A DNA stretch of 64,000 nucleotides, from the NCBI RefSeq assembly GCF_027887165.1, contig NC_077227.1, positions 537,390,293 to 537,454,292 of the forward strand, read 5' to 3'. Of this stretch, positions 10,811 through 21,189 are shown piece after piece. The position numbers were made by a program, and so were the translations under genes. The notes beneath the pieces were generated by a model. That model was not told where the DNA came from. It searched no databases and was given only the letters and a program-made list of their open reading frames with translations. Origin of the DNA: Monodelphis domestica (lineage: Eukaryota; Chordata; Mammalia; Didelphimorphia; Didelphidae). The first letter of the stretch is position 1. Each line of letters opens with the position of its first letter.

Positions 10811-11884
10811 TTTAAAGAAATTGGGAAGAGGATCCCCTGCCCAAATCAGAAAACAACAGATAACTTGGAGGATATGGAACACCTTATGAACAAGAGTCAG
10901 TTCTTGAACATTGAGACTTTCCAAAAAGATGGAATGTTTCTTTACCTTCTAATTCCTGTTTCTTGCCCATATGCTCCTGTTCTTCTGAATTAGAATCTCA
11001 GGAATTCCTGCCACAATTTTCAGACATCACAACTTCTTTTGAAACTATACAGTGATCAAACACAGACTGGCCTCATTAACACTAGAGTGCCATGCTCTGA
11101 CTAAAGGAACAGCCATTCAAACTCAATAAGCAATGCAGTGGAGCCTCACCATGACTCTTGACTACTGAGTCCAGCTATTCAATAACCTTATGACCATGTC
11201 ACATTAGATTGTCAGTAATCAAAACCCCCCAGATGGGGTCAGATAATACAGATACCTCAGCCCAAGTTCCTTTTGGAATTGTAATGAGAACCCAATACCT
11301 GTAGAATCACCTCACCTCACAACAGAAAACTCCTGAACATCATCCAGAATTAACAGATGTGTTCAATGCTGCAACCCTGAGGGAAATTTTCAATTGATCA
11401 TCACTTCTCAATTATTTTTTTCTACCTCCAAAATTAGCCAGGCAACAGTTTCTCACTCTGCCTACCAGGCTGGATATTGTCACATGTGATGACTTGGAGA
11501 TGCCCTGCAGAGCCAAACAATCTCTTAATACTCTTTTTTAGAAACTCATGTCAGGCATTCCACTTATCCTTGCTTCCCACCTTCTTCTCTGCACCACCCT
11601 CTCCTGGAAGTCTCCCCAAAATAGCTCCAAACCAGTATAATGAGAATTCAGATTTTTGGCTTTTACTCAAAACTCACCTATGGCTCAGAGTCAGGAGGTC
11701 ATTTAATTGAACCTCCTTCTGAAGTAGAAATCCAGTCTCTAAACCCAAAAAGCATTTAATAAATGTTGATTAACTGGTAATTGAGTGATTGATTGAACAC
11801 CCTCAACAGGAAAAGTCACAGTACTTCTGGCCAAAAACAACCAATGCAGAGATTGGTGCCCCAAAATTACAATGAGGACAGCAA
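10811..11884. other. Intergenic DNA, no gene recognised
   Basis: About 900 bp with no recognised repeat or exon, then a SINE-tail fragment ('agcatttaataaatgttg') at about 11745-11775. Confidence 0.4.
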
Positions 11885-12090
11885 ATGGCACAGTGGAGAG
11901 AGTACTGGACCTGGATTCAGGAAGATCTGAGTTCGAATCAGCCTTCAGACATTCACTTGCTGTGGGACCTTGGCAAGTCACTTCACTGTTAGCTTCAGTT
12001 TCCTCATCTGCAAAAATGTATTGGAGAAGGAAATAGCAAACCACATCAGTGGCAAGAAAACCCCAAATAGGGTCTTGAAATAAATGAACA
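11885..12090 (+). repeat. SINE1/Mar1-type SINE
   Basis: 'gcacagtggagagagtactg', 'gggaccttggcaagtcactt', 'ggagaaggaaatagcaaacc' and 'aagaaaaccccaaatagggt' in order; near full length. Confidence 0.85.
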
Positions 12091-12249
12091 ACAGAGGGAA
12101 AATGGGTTAAACAGAGAGAGGTGACAGAACTTCACATTTTAAAACTTTCTCCACCTGGAACTATTAGCCTGGTTGATGGGCCATAGAAGTTGGAAAAGAA
12201 CAACTTTGGTTTCTTCAGCATCAGAGGATTTCCTTTAAGAGAACTGTTA

Positions 12250-12440
12250 GTTCATAAGTTTATTGTTCTATAGCTGGAAGGGAATCTGAGGTCATCTAGA
12301 CCAGTTTTCTTATTTTTTATATGAGGAAACTTAGGGGGAAGACCCAAGGAGGGAAATGAGTTACTCACGGTCCCACAGGTAGTAAGTGACAGAGTTGGGA
12401 TTCTAAACCAAGTCTTGAGACTCTTAAGTTCTATAGTTTA
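12250..12440 (-). repeat. MIR-type SINE
   Basis: The plus strand shows the reverse-oriented MIR landmarks 'ggtcatctagaccagttttc', 'atgaggaaacttaggg' and 'cacaggtagtaagtgacaga'. Confidence 0.7.
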
Positions 12441-13014
12441 TTCATTGCACACGCTATTTGCCCAGTAGTGACTTACTACCATAATCCTTGTCCTAAGACC
12501 CATTGATATGGGCTCTCCTTATTAATGGAGATGAAGGCCCTTTCCTACTGGAGGGTCAGGATGGAGTGGGTGAGAGACAAGAGAGCTCAAGCATTCACCA
12601 GACCTCAACCAGACCCCATGATATCAAGTCACTTTTGGCATTCTTGGTTTCTGGCTTCAAGAGAGAAGATGGAAGAAGTCAACTCCACTTCAGGTTGCCA
12701 AAGAAAAAGACTCTGGAAGATGTGAAAGGAGCTGACAGTCTGCATCATGTCCCTATTCCCAGTTTGCTACTCTAGAGACTTGGGGGAAATTCCCCTTGGG
12801 GAAATCTAGGACACTCTCCGTTCACCCAAGTTATCTTCCTCCCAATAGGAGAGCTCTTTCACTCTTTATTTCCTGGTATATTTTCTCCTATGTATACCTT
12901 CCCTAATTTCTGTTTTGATTTGATTTGGATAAATGAATTTCTTTAGAATTTGCTATGTGTATTCATTCTGGAATTGGTATTAGGTGGGAAAGAGGTCAAG
13001 TTATGGAATGAAAC
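12441..13014. other. Intergenic DNA, no gene recognised
   Basis: No recognised repeat family. Open frames of 66-90 codons (12503-12775) overlap one another and show no domain. Confidence 0.4.
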
Positions 13015-13215
13015 TTTTATTTTCAACCCTTACTTTCTGTCTTAGAATCCATATGAAAGTATTGATAAGGAAGGAGTAGTAAGGACTAGGCATTTGGGGT
13101 TAAGTGACTTGTCCACAGTCACATAGCTAGGACATATCTAAGACCAAATTTGAACCCAGGTCCTCTCAACTCCAGAAGGCTGGCTAACTCCTAAAGCATC
13201 TATCTGCCATGATTG
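13015..13215 (-). repeat. WSINE1-type SINE
   Basis: Reverse orientation: 'cccttactttctgtcttaga' at the left, 'ttaagtgacttgtccacagt', 'tttgaacccaggtcctctca', and a degraded 5' end near 13210. Confidence 0.8.
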
Positions 13216-14068
13216 AAACTCATAACAAATTCAAATAAAACTTTATAACAAACATGCATAGTCAAGCATAGCAAATTCCCACATTGGCCATGCCCAAGAA
13301 TATGCTAGAGCCAGCTCAAACCAGCTAGCTCTAACAGATTGTTAAGGTTTAAAGTTCAGTGCATGATCTATTGTTTTGTTCATTTTCTTGTCTTAAGAAA
13401 ATGATGGAGAAAGTGTGAATAATGCAGCTTCAACTTAAAAGTGTGTCTTGCATACTTTTTTCCCCTTGAGCCCTGGGAATACACTGAATGTATCATTCTG
13501 TTTATTTAGTCCATCCTCTGTCAAGACGTGAGTAGTATAGCTTGAAGCTCCTCCTTCCCCCTTGAAAATACAAAGCAATTAAAACTAAAATGGAATCCGA
13601 TCCTATCCCCTAAGTGAACAATATTTAAGGGAGCAGATAGATATGCTTCTATCCCAGAAGACCCTCTCTCCAAGGAAATAGGAATGGCTTCTGGCCCCAA
13701 TTTCCTGCTTCCCCTCCTGGCAGGAAGGAAAGTCTTCCTTGGAGAAGGGTGGGGGACAAGAAGTTAGAAATTCTGCCTCCTTTCCAAGCCACACCACATA
13801 CGGGCTTACATACCTTACATACATACATACATACATACATACCTTACACATGGGACTCTCCTTGTCACTGCACTACAATAACAAGTTTAGTTGGTTTGGA
13901 GAAATGCAAAGTCTGAATGACTTTCTCCACAAATGTCCCCATAAGAGAGCCAAGCTCGGCTTAGGTTTGAAGAGGATCTCCAGAACTTCCTACAAGTTTG
14001 GGAACCACAGAAGGGAGACATGGCTTCATAAATATGGAGTTGTACGGGACCTTACTGTCCATCGAATC
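13216..14068. other. Intergenic DNA with an (ACAT)n microsatellite
   Basis: No gene recognised. (ACAT)n at 13815-13843 lies in otherwise unremarkable sequence. The last ~40 bp (from about 14030) look like the first half of a MIR that resumes near 14515. Confidence 0.5.
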
Positions 14069-14514
14069 TAGTGGTTCTCAGACTTTTTGGTTTCATGACC
14101 TCTTTACATTCTTGAGGGCTGCAAAGACCTTTTGTTTATGTGGGGATATGCAGGGGTGTCATGGGAAATGTAGGCACAACATGCTTGAAGTTTAATTTGC
14201 ATTATTAACATTTTCTCTGTCTTTGTCTTCCATCTAGACAATCAACAAAACAATGAACCAATTCCTGATTTATAGTTTGGCCATTTCTAAGGCATAAATA
14301 CATACACTGGAATTTTAATAGGCAGCTCCCAGGAGCCAATTAGAACTAGCTCTAGCTCTGCCCTAGTTATATCTATCAGTATTTACCATATTCTCACCAT
14401 ATTACTCAATATCTTGATGTTATTTATGAAAATGGTTTTGGCCTTGTAGAATTTCTAAAAAGTTTCAGAAATTCCCAAGGGTTCCCGACCATCAATGGAA
14501 AACAGCTAGATCAG
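14069..14514 (+). mobile_element. Charlie-type hAT DNA transposon fragment
   Basis: Left end 'agtggttctcagactttttgg' plus 'catgacctctttacattctt', then 'tatatctatcagtatttacc' at about 14368, and a right part 'ggttttggccttgtagaa ... gggttcccgaccatc'. These follow ancient mammalian Charlie1-like hAT elements. About 230 bp in the middle (14140-14365) do not match what I recall of the consensus and may be a further insertion. Old; no transposase ORF. Confidence 0.6.
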
Positions 14515-14599
14515 TCCAACCCTTCCATTCTACAGATGAGGCATTCATTCAACACTTCCAGAGTGCTAAGGCACTATGTTCAACCTTAAGAATAAAAAG

Positions 14600-14690
14600 A
14601 AAAGTTGTTGTTCAGTCATTTTCAGTAGCATCTGACTCTTCTTGATGTCATTTGAGGTTTTCTTGGTCAAGGAACTGGAGTAGTTTGCAC
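14600..14690 (-). repeat. SINE1/Mar1-type SINE, 3' part
   Basis: 'gttgttcagtcattttcagt', 'tgactcttcttgatgtcatt' and 'ggttttcttggtcaagg' are the reverse complement of the SINE1 3' end. Confidence 0.75.
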
Positions 14691-14999
14691 CCAGCAAAAT
14701 TATGAAGGCATTGAATTAGAGACAGAGGTAGAGGAAGAGAGATGGAGATAGATAAAAAGAGAGACCAAGACAGAAACACTTCTACTTTTTCCCTCTATCC
14801 GCCATCCATTCCCTTTTAGAATCCCATACCTCCCAACATCCTGTATTCAGTTCCCACTGAACCTTCTCTCTCCTTCAGTTAAAGAGGGAAGGGGGGAAAT
14901 ACCTACAGAAGAGCTGATAAATAAGTAACTGAAAAGTCATTGGGTGCAGAATCAAAAAGTCAGAGCCCAACAATATGGGGAACAGGAGTGCTCCTCCTG

Positions 15000-15233
15000 C
15001 CCTCCTCCTCTCTCCTTACTCTCTTATCTCTTCCCTTCTCACTTTCTCCTTCCCTCTTTTCCTCATTTCTCCCTCCCTCCCTTCTCCTTTCCCTCTCCCC
15101 TCTCTTTTCCCTCTTCCTTCTCCCACTTTCAATCTTCTCTCTTCCCTTTCTTCCCTGCTTCCTTCTCTCCTCTATTCTCTTCTCTCCCCCCCCCCTCCCT
15201 TTCTCTCATCTTTTCTCCTCTCTTCTCCCCACC
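15000..15233. repeat. Pyrimidine-rich (CT) low-complexity tract
   Basis: About 230 bp of C/T-only or nearly C/T-only sequence with a C9-10 run at about 15187. Overlapping Ser/Leu/Pro-rich frames here are composition artefacts. The strand asymmetry could support triplex (H-DNA) structure. Confidence 0.95.
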
Positions 15234-15283
15234 TCAAAAGTCAAAGTGCAAGAAAAGCCATCTCTAATTAGGACAAGTCAGAC

Positions 15284-15435
15284 AGCAGGCATTGATACAA
15301 CTGGAAGTGGTAAGATGTGGGCAACATTTGCCTCCTGGCTTCTTCATTACAGACCAAGATATTGAACTGAGCAAAGATGCCAGGAGGCAAATGTTGCCAT
15401 GTCTCATCACTACTTGTTTTGTCAATACTGTGTCA
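15284..15435. repeat. Near-palindromic hairpin with perfect 20-bp arms
   Basis: 'ggcaacatttgcctcctggc' (15320-15339) and its exact reverse complement (15379-15398) enclose a 39-base loop. Similarity continues outward with mismatches: 'attgatacaactggaagtgg' on the left matches the complement of 'ctacttgttttgtcaat' on the right. Could be a small fold-back (MITE-like) element or a hairpin RNA precursor. No transcript evidence. Confidence 0.7.
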
Positions 15436-15584
15436 GGAGACCCTGAATGAGCAATGGATCCTGGGGCAGTCAGTGAGCTGATTCCCACGTTCCCTTAAAA
15501 GAGCTGGAAGCAGAAAGGCAAGCTGTGTGAGCTGCTTGAGACCCAGAGAGAGTCTATTCCCCATAGGTAAGTTATCAAATGGGG

Positions 15585-15790
15585 TAGCACAGTGGCAGGC
15601 CTGGAGTCAGGAAGTCTATGTTCCAAGTTCAATCAAGCTGTGTGTCCCTGGGCAAGTTACTTATCCCTGTTTGCCTCAGTTTTCTCATCTGTAAAATGAA
15701 CTGGAGGACATGACAAACCCATCCAGTATCTCTGCAAAGAAAAGCAAAAATGGGGTTGCTAAAAGTCAGGAACAAATGAACCACAACAGC
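15585..15790 (+). repeat. SINE1/Mar1-type SINE
   Basis: 'gtagcacagtggcaggcctg', 'gtccctgggcaagttactt', 'cctcagttttctcatctgta' and 'ccagtatctctgcaaagaaa' in order. Confidence 0.8.
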
Positions 15791-15991
15791 AAAAGCAATC
15801 AAAAAATAAGAGCAAAAGATTTTCAAAAGGTGAAATGCAAGCTATAAACAATCCTGTGGGAAAAAAATGTTTTCAAATCACTAATAATTTTTAAGTGCAA
15901 ATTAAAATAATCTGGAAGTTTCTTCTTAAAAAAATTTTTTTTAAGTTAGGTCTCCCTCTTCTTCACCTTTTGAATTCTGTATTCAAGGAAT

Positions 15992-16779
15992 TGTTAAATC
16001 AGTATAGAGAGAGAGGAGAAAAGAGTGGAAACCCCCCTTCTCAAAGCGGGGTTCAGGGGAGACAGCAGATGTAATGGGTTGGCTTGGAGAGAGGAGAGGG
16101 GGGTTTGAAGATTTTCCCCCTTCTGCCTTCTCTCCTTAGCTAAGGCTGCTCTCCCAAATTTGTTCTTGTCCCTCCTCCAAACTTGAGACCAAAGAGTCTC
16201 CCCTTGATCTGTTCACTCACACTTGATTCACAGCTTGGGGAAAAGATAACTACTTAATGTCAACTTAACTCAATCAGGATAATACAAAGGAAAACCTGGC
16301 AGGGAAAGAATGGGAGAGGAAAGTCAAGAAAATGGGGTCCCTGTCTCTATCTAAACACTTTTCCTTCCCTCCTCGAGTTTGGGGGAACTCAGGCCTTGGC
16401 AGTCTGAGCCCCCTGAGAGAAAGTCAGGTTGACTCACCCTGGGCTTGGCCCATTGGCCACAGTTCAGACCCAGGGCAACAGGAGCTGAGGTGAAGTCTGA
16501 CAGAGATTCAAAATGCCTTTTCTCAGGTTTCTCTTCTCTGGGTCCCTTCAATTGGGAAGTGTTGGGGGAAAGATTTCCAATCACAAGCAGGAAAAAGTGG
16601 GTAACCCTCAGGAGAAAGTCTTTTTCAATCTTCTCTCTTTGGCTTCTCGCCACTGAGAGACCAACTCCTCTACCCGCCAGAGTCTTCTCCTCCTCCAGAT
16701 ATCAAACTCCTGGGGCCCCTCCCCCATCAAGGTGATCAGTTCAGCCTGGCACTTTTCTTATGTGCCAACCTCTGTCACA
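15992..16779 (-). mobile_element. Solo LTR (ERV), inverted partner of the 18.2-19.2 kb copy
   Basis: About 788 bp. On the minus strand it begins TGTGACAGAGGTTGGCAC and ends CTGATTTAACA, so with TG...CA termini. Highly similar along most of its length to the plus-oriented copy at 18238-19195. Flanks read 'aaggaat' and 'attccta', which are complementary rather than direct, so no standard target duplication is visible. No internal viral genes. Confidence 0.6.
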
Positions 16780-16790
16780 ATTCCTATCCA

Positions 16791-16962
16791 ATTCTTTTTT
16801 TTTAAACCCTTACCATCTATCTTAGAATATTGGTTCCAAGGCAGAAGAGGGATAAGGGCTAGGCAATGGGGGTTTTAGGAAGTGTCTGAGACCAAATTTG
16901 AACCCAGGACCTCCCATCTCCCAGCCTGACTCTCAATACACTGAGTCACCCAGCTGTACCCC
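16791..16962 (-). repeat. WSINE1-type SINE
   Basis: Reverse orientation, 'aaacccttaccatctatctt' to 'gagtcacccagctgtacccc'. Flanked by near-identical 'cctatccaattct' and 'cctatctaattct', an imperfect target duplication. Slightly deleted internally. Confidence 0.85.
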
Positions 16963-17235
16963 CTATCTAATTCTAATGACAGCTCTTTCAGGAAGCTTTT
17001 CCTGATGCCCACAGTAGCTAATGACCTTCTACCTTAGGTCTCCCATAATATTTTATTTTGGATCTCTCTAATGTACTTATCATGTAGAATGAGTTATTGG
17101 TATTTCTGTGGTATCCCCTACTAAACTAGGAATTCTACATGAGTAAGAACTATGCCTTATCTAAATTTTGCGTATCTCCCCTAGCACCTACCAGTGCTTT
17201 GCATGAAATAGGTGCTTCATAAACACTTGTTATTG
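16963..17235 (+). repeat. L2 LINE 3' end
   Basis: 'ctttcaggaagcttttcctgatgcc', 'gatctctctaatgtacttat', 'cctagcacctaccagtgctttgcatg' and 'aataggtgcttcataaacac' follow the L2 3' UTR in order. Confidence 0.8.
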
Positions 17236-17269
17236 GGTAAATGTAGGCTGTTAGCCATATATTCATTTC

Positions 17270-17430
17270 AATGGACATTAACTGCCTATTACCAGCAAGG
17301 CCCTGTGTCTTAAGTGCTCAGGATACAAAATCAAAAATGAAACAGTCTTCAACCTCAAGGTGCTTACATTCTTTTTGGAGGATAAAGCATATACACAAAT
17401 AAGTAAATAAAAGGCAGTTTGAGGCAAAAA
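17270..17430 (+). repeat. SINE 3' fragment (MIR3/THER-like)
   Basis: 'aactgcctattaccagcaag', 'ctcaggatacaaaatcaaaa' and 'cttcaacctcaaggtgctta'. Confidence 0.6.
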
Positions 17431-17716
17431 AAAAGAGATCTAAAATTTTTTGTGATCAGGAAAGGGGACAGCTAAATAGGGCTTTAAAGGATTCTACAAG
17501 AATATAGGAGGAATTGGAGATATCTAGCAGTTGGAAATGCTAAATTGGAGTTCAAGGAGGGAAAAAAGAGACATGGACACATAAGTGGTTTGTGTGATTT
17601 TTGATGGGATCTGTGCTTTATTAATGTAGGGAACTCCCAGGATGTAAGCTCCCTTCACCAATGCAGATCAGTAGCTTATCTGCTATCTGTAGTCTAGAAG
17701 AGTTACTTGGGACAAA

Positions 17717-17822
17717 CACTGAGAGAGACAGAGACAGAGACAGAGAGAAAGAGAGACAGAGAGAGAGAGACAGAGAGACAGCCAGAAAGATAGAGACAGA
17801 GAAACAGAGAGACAGAGAGATG
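17717..17822. repeat. (GACAGA)n / GA-rich tract
   Basis: Imperfect GAGAGACAGA repeats over about 105 bp. Confidence 0.95.
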
Positions 17823-18237
17823 ATAGATGGATGGTAAAAAAAAAAATCCACTTGACTTGATCTTCTCAGAGCTCAGCTGCCCAGTCAGTGGAAAATCCTC
17901 TTCCAGCTGAGCCTCCAGTCAACCTTGATGCAATTCTAAGTCAAGCCCACTAATGAATGGCTTCTGATTACTTACTTGCCTATCTCCTTTCTTCATCTCA
18001 AGTGGAATAACTCTGACAGTAAGTTCCTGAACAATTTCCAAAGAAGATATTTTGATCTTCTAAACTGACAAAAAAGAAACAATACATATTGGAGCTAAGG
18101 GTAGAATCAGAGGGGGCTTTTCTTGACTTGTTAAATCATTCTTTGTCCTCCATCTGAAATTTTAACTAATTCTCTCCACCCCCAATCTCCCAATATCTTC
18201 AACTTTCTTCCTTCTGAAGCTGCCTCGTCAGAGTGAT

Positions 18238-19195
18238 AGCGGTGACAAAGGTTGGCACATAAGAAAAGTGCCAGGCTGAAGAGTGTGTGGATCTGATCAC
18301 CTTAATGGGGGAGGGACCCCAGAAGGATGGAATCTTGAGGAGAAGCAGGAAGTTCCCTCAGAAGGGCACCCTAACCTGGTCCTTGTTTCAGTGTTGTCAA
18401 TTATGTATATGTAATGTTTGGTAGTCACTTGCACTTTCTTAACCTCTGTTTTTCCATGTTGCAGATATCTTAATGTGTTTTTTTTATTTAGTAAATTGAA
18501 CTGTTTTTAAAAATGTGCTTGAATAAAAAATTAATAATCCTTAAAAAACAAAAAGGTAGCTTGAAGAGGCTGGAGAGAGGTTGAATAAGACTTTATCCAG
18601 AGGGTTACCCACTTTTTCCATCTTGTGACTGGAAATCCTTCCCCCAACATTTCCCAAATGAAGAGACTCACTGAAGAGAAACCTGAGAAAAGGCATTTAG
18701 AATCTCTGTCAAACTTTACCTCAGCTCCTGTTACCCTGAGTCTGAACTGTGGCCATGGGGGCCAAACCCAGGGTCAGCCAACCTGACTATCTCTCAGGGG
18801 CCTTAGACTGCCAAAGCCTGAGTTCCCCCCAATCTCAAGGAGGTAGGGAAAAGGGTTTTAGATAGAGACAGGGACTCCCTTTTCCCCACTATCCTCTCCC
18901 ATTCTTTCCCCTGCCAGATATTCCTCTGTATTACCCTGATTGAGATAATTGACATTAAAGTAGTTATCTTTTCCCCAAGTTGTGAATCAAGTGTGAGTGA
19001 AAAGATCAAGGGGAAAGACATCTTCCTAAGAAGAAACCCTGTGGTCTCTAGTACTGGAGATGGGGCAAGAGGGACAAGAGCAAATCTGAGAGAGCAGCCA
19101 TAGCTAAGGAGGGAAGGCAGAAGGGGGGAAATCTCCAAACCCCCTCTCCTCCCTATGAGCCAACCCTAAACATCAGCTGTCCTCTCCTAGATCCT
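18238..19195 (+). mobile_element. LTR copy inverted relative to 15992-16779
   Basis: Starts 'ggtgacaaaggttggcacat' and follows the 16-kb LTR in the opposite orientation through 'gggttacccactttttcc', 'gagaaacctgagaaaaggca' and 'gcagccatagctaaggag', losing similarity near 19195. About 210 bp at 18345-18555 are extra relative to the other copy. Broken and diverged; the same ERV family by similarity. Confidence 0.6.
18345..18555 (+). other. Insertion inside the LTR, 3'-UTR-like with A-rich end
   Basis: Absent from the partner LTR. Ends with 'gtgcttgaataaaaaattaa' and an A-rich stretch, resembling the end of a processed transcript. The parent gene was not recognised. It could also be an AT-rich LINE tail. 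Confidence 0.4.
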
Positions 19196-19740
19196 GTTTC
19201 CTTTACCATCCCCAAACCTTTTCTCCATTACATAGCAAAAAAGTCAACATCTCTGTTCTTTGGTTCACTCTCTTCTTTGACTTATAATATCAACAATAGA
19301 GAAATAGAGAAAGGAAATGGAAAGGACAGAAACTGAGTCCTCTCCTCCCTTTATTTCGTTCTTTCTCATTTTCCCCAAATTGGAAAGTTTAGGTTTTCAG
19401 AACAGTTTCAAATGTAAAGAACAACTATGGATTTCAGTTTAGGTAGAGGAAAAGGGCCTCAATTACCAAGTCTGTTCATTCCTTTCAATACAACACTGAG
19501 TCCAAGGAAAGTAACTGTACCATAGCACTTTGTACCTCTCCTTTGGGCTTATCTTCCTCTACCTTGCATTATTCCTATCACCACCACTACCCCTAGTAGA
19601 ATATCTTAGAGGACAAAGATTGTTTCACTTTTTCTTTCATTACAAAGGGGTGTGTCAAATGATGGATTTTATGCCGTCTCCTAGGAAGCCATGGGTGAGT
19701 TTGAAGTGTGAGTCATTTCCAAGCATGGGAAGTTTTGAAA
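19196..19740. other. Intergenic DNA, no gene recognised
   Basis: Nothing recognised. An 81-codon frame at 19530-19775 runs into the L1 fragment and has no domain. Confidence 0.4.
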
Positions 19741-19744
19741 AGCA

Positions 19745-20235
19745 CAGAGCACTGTATGTACAAAAATATTCATAACAGATATTTTGGTGGTGGCAAATAA
19801 TTGGAAAATAAGGAGGTATATAAATTGGGGAATGGTTGGGCAAATTATGGTAAATGGCTATAATGGAATACTACTGTGCTAAATAAGAAATGATGAAAGA
19901 AATTGTTTCAGAGAAATCAGAGAATACTTGTTTGAACTAAAGCAGAGTGAACTGAGCAGAACTAGGAGACCAAAAACAATTGTGATATACCTAAGAGAAT
20001 CCACAGAGATTCCAGAAAACTGATGATAAAGAATGCTATCCACCTCTTCACAGAGAAGTGATGAACTAAGTATGCAGAATGAAACACATTTTGGGACTTG
20101 GCAAATATGGACATTCATTTTTCTTAGCTATGCATATTTGTTACAAGGTTTTTGGTTTAGTCTCACCCCACTCTCCTCCCCTCTACCCTCCTCCTAGTGG
20201 AGAGAGATGGGAAGGAGAGAAAAATAAATTCTGAT
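19745..20235 (+). repeat. Old L1 3' end
   Basis: 'caaaaatattcataacagat', 'ggtggtggcaaataattgga', 'aattggggaatggttgggca' and 'ctgagcagaactaggagacc' match the ORF2 C-terminus and 3' UTR of the full-length L1 at 36276-43632, with many differences. 5' truncated; reading frame destroyed. Confidence 0.85.
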
Positions 20236-20239
20236 TAAT

Positions 20240-21115
20240 ATTTTTGAGTTCCCACTTATTTTTATATTTAACATGTAATATAGAAATAATATAATGCAGG
20301 ATTTCTTATAAACATGTAACAAATTAGAATAAATATACTTAACCAAGAAGAAACAAATTCTCACTTTAGTTATATCCAAAAATCTCTCTCATTCTTTTTT
20401 TTTCCTTCCCAAAGAAAGCAGGTAATATCATATGGGTTGTACACATATTATCACATAATACCTATTTCCCTGTTCATCATATTGTGAAACAAGACATATG
20501 TTGCTTATGCTAGAGAAAAATTCATTCAAGAAATAATGTGAAGAATCATGTTTTGATCTGCATTTGAACTCCATCCTTTCCTTCTATAGCAGTAGATATT
20601 TTTCTTCATGAGACCCTTAGAGATATCCTGGATCCTTGCCTTGTTGATAATAGTTAAGTCATTCACAGTGGATCATCATACATTATTGCTGGTAATGTGT
20701 ACAATGTTCTTCATTTCTGCTCATTTGCTTTGCTTCACTTCATATAATTCTTTCCAGATTTTTTTGTGATCATCTTGTTTGTCATTTCTTATAGCACAAT
20801 AGTATTCCATTACAATCATACACCACAAATTGTTCAGCCATTCCCCAACTGATGAACATTAATTCAGTTTCCAGTTCTTTGCCACCACAAAAAGAACTGC
20901 TATAAATATTTTAAAACATATAGTTTCTTTTCCTTTTTCTTGATCACCCTAGGAAATAAATCTAATAGTGGGTATAATTCCAGATTAATCTCCAGAATGG
21001 TTGGATCAGTTCACATTTCCAACAACAACATATGTGTCCCTATTTTTCCACATCCTCTCCAACATTTGTCAATTTGTCCTTTTATCATTTTAGCCAATCT
21101 GATTTTTTAAATTAA
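20240..21115 (-). repeat. Old L1 3' end, opposite orientation
   Basis: On the plus strand 'atagcacaatagtattccat', 'ttgttcagccattccccaac', 'tttgccaccacaaaaagaac' and 'tttttccacatcctctccaa' are the reverse complement of the L1 ORF2 C-terminal region. 20240-20690 is its long 3' UTR. Lies tail-to-tail with the fragment at 19745. Confidence 0.8.
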
Positions 21116-21189
21116 AATTTCTGTGGAGAAATCTTATAAAAGATGACAATTAGAATTGAAGAAGCCCAGAAGTTATCTGGAGAGAAATG

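Noticed and set aside
14940-15365. Three overlapping 98-141-codon Ser/Leu/Pro/Phe-rich frames
   Set aside because: They are translations of a pyrimidine-only tract; all three frames are open for the same compositional reason.
16351-16735. Overlapping frames of 100 and 96 codons on both strands
   Set aside because: Both lie in the LTR at 15992-16779 and are not retroviral coding regions.
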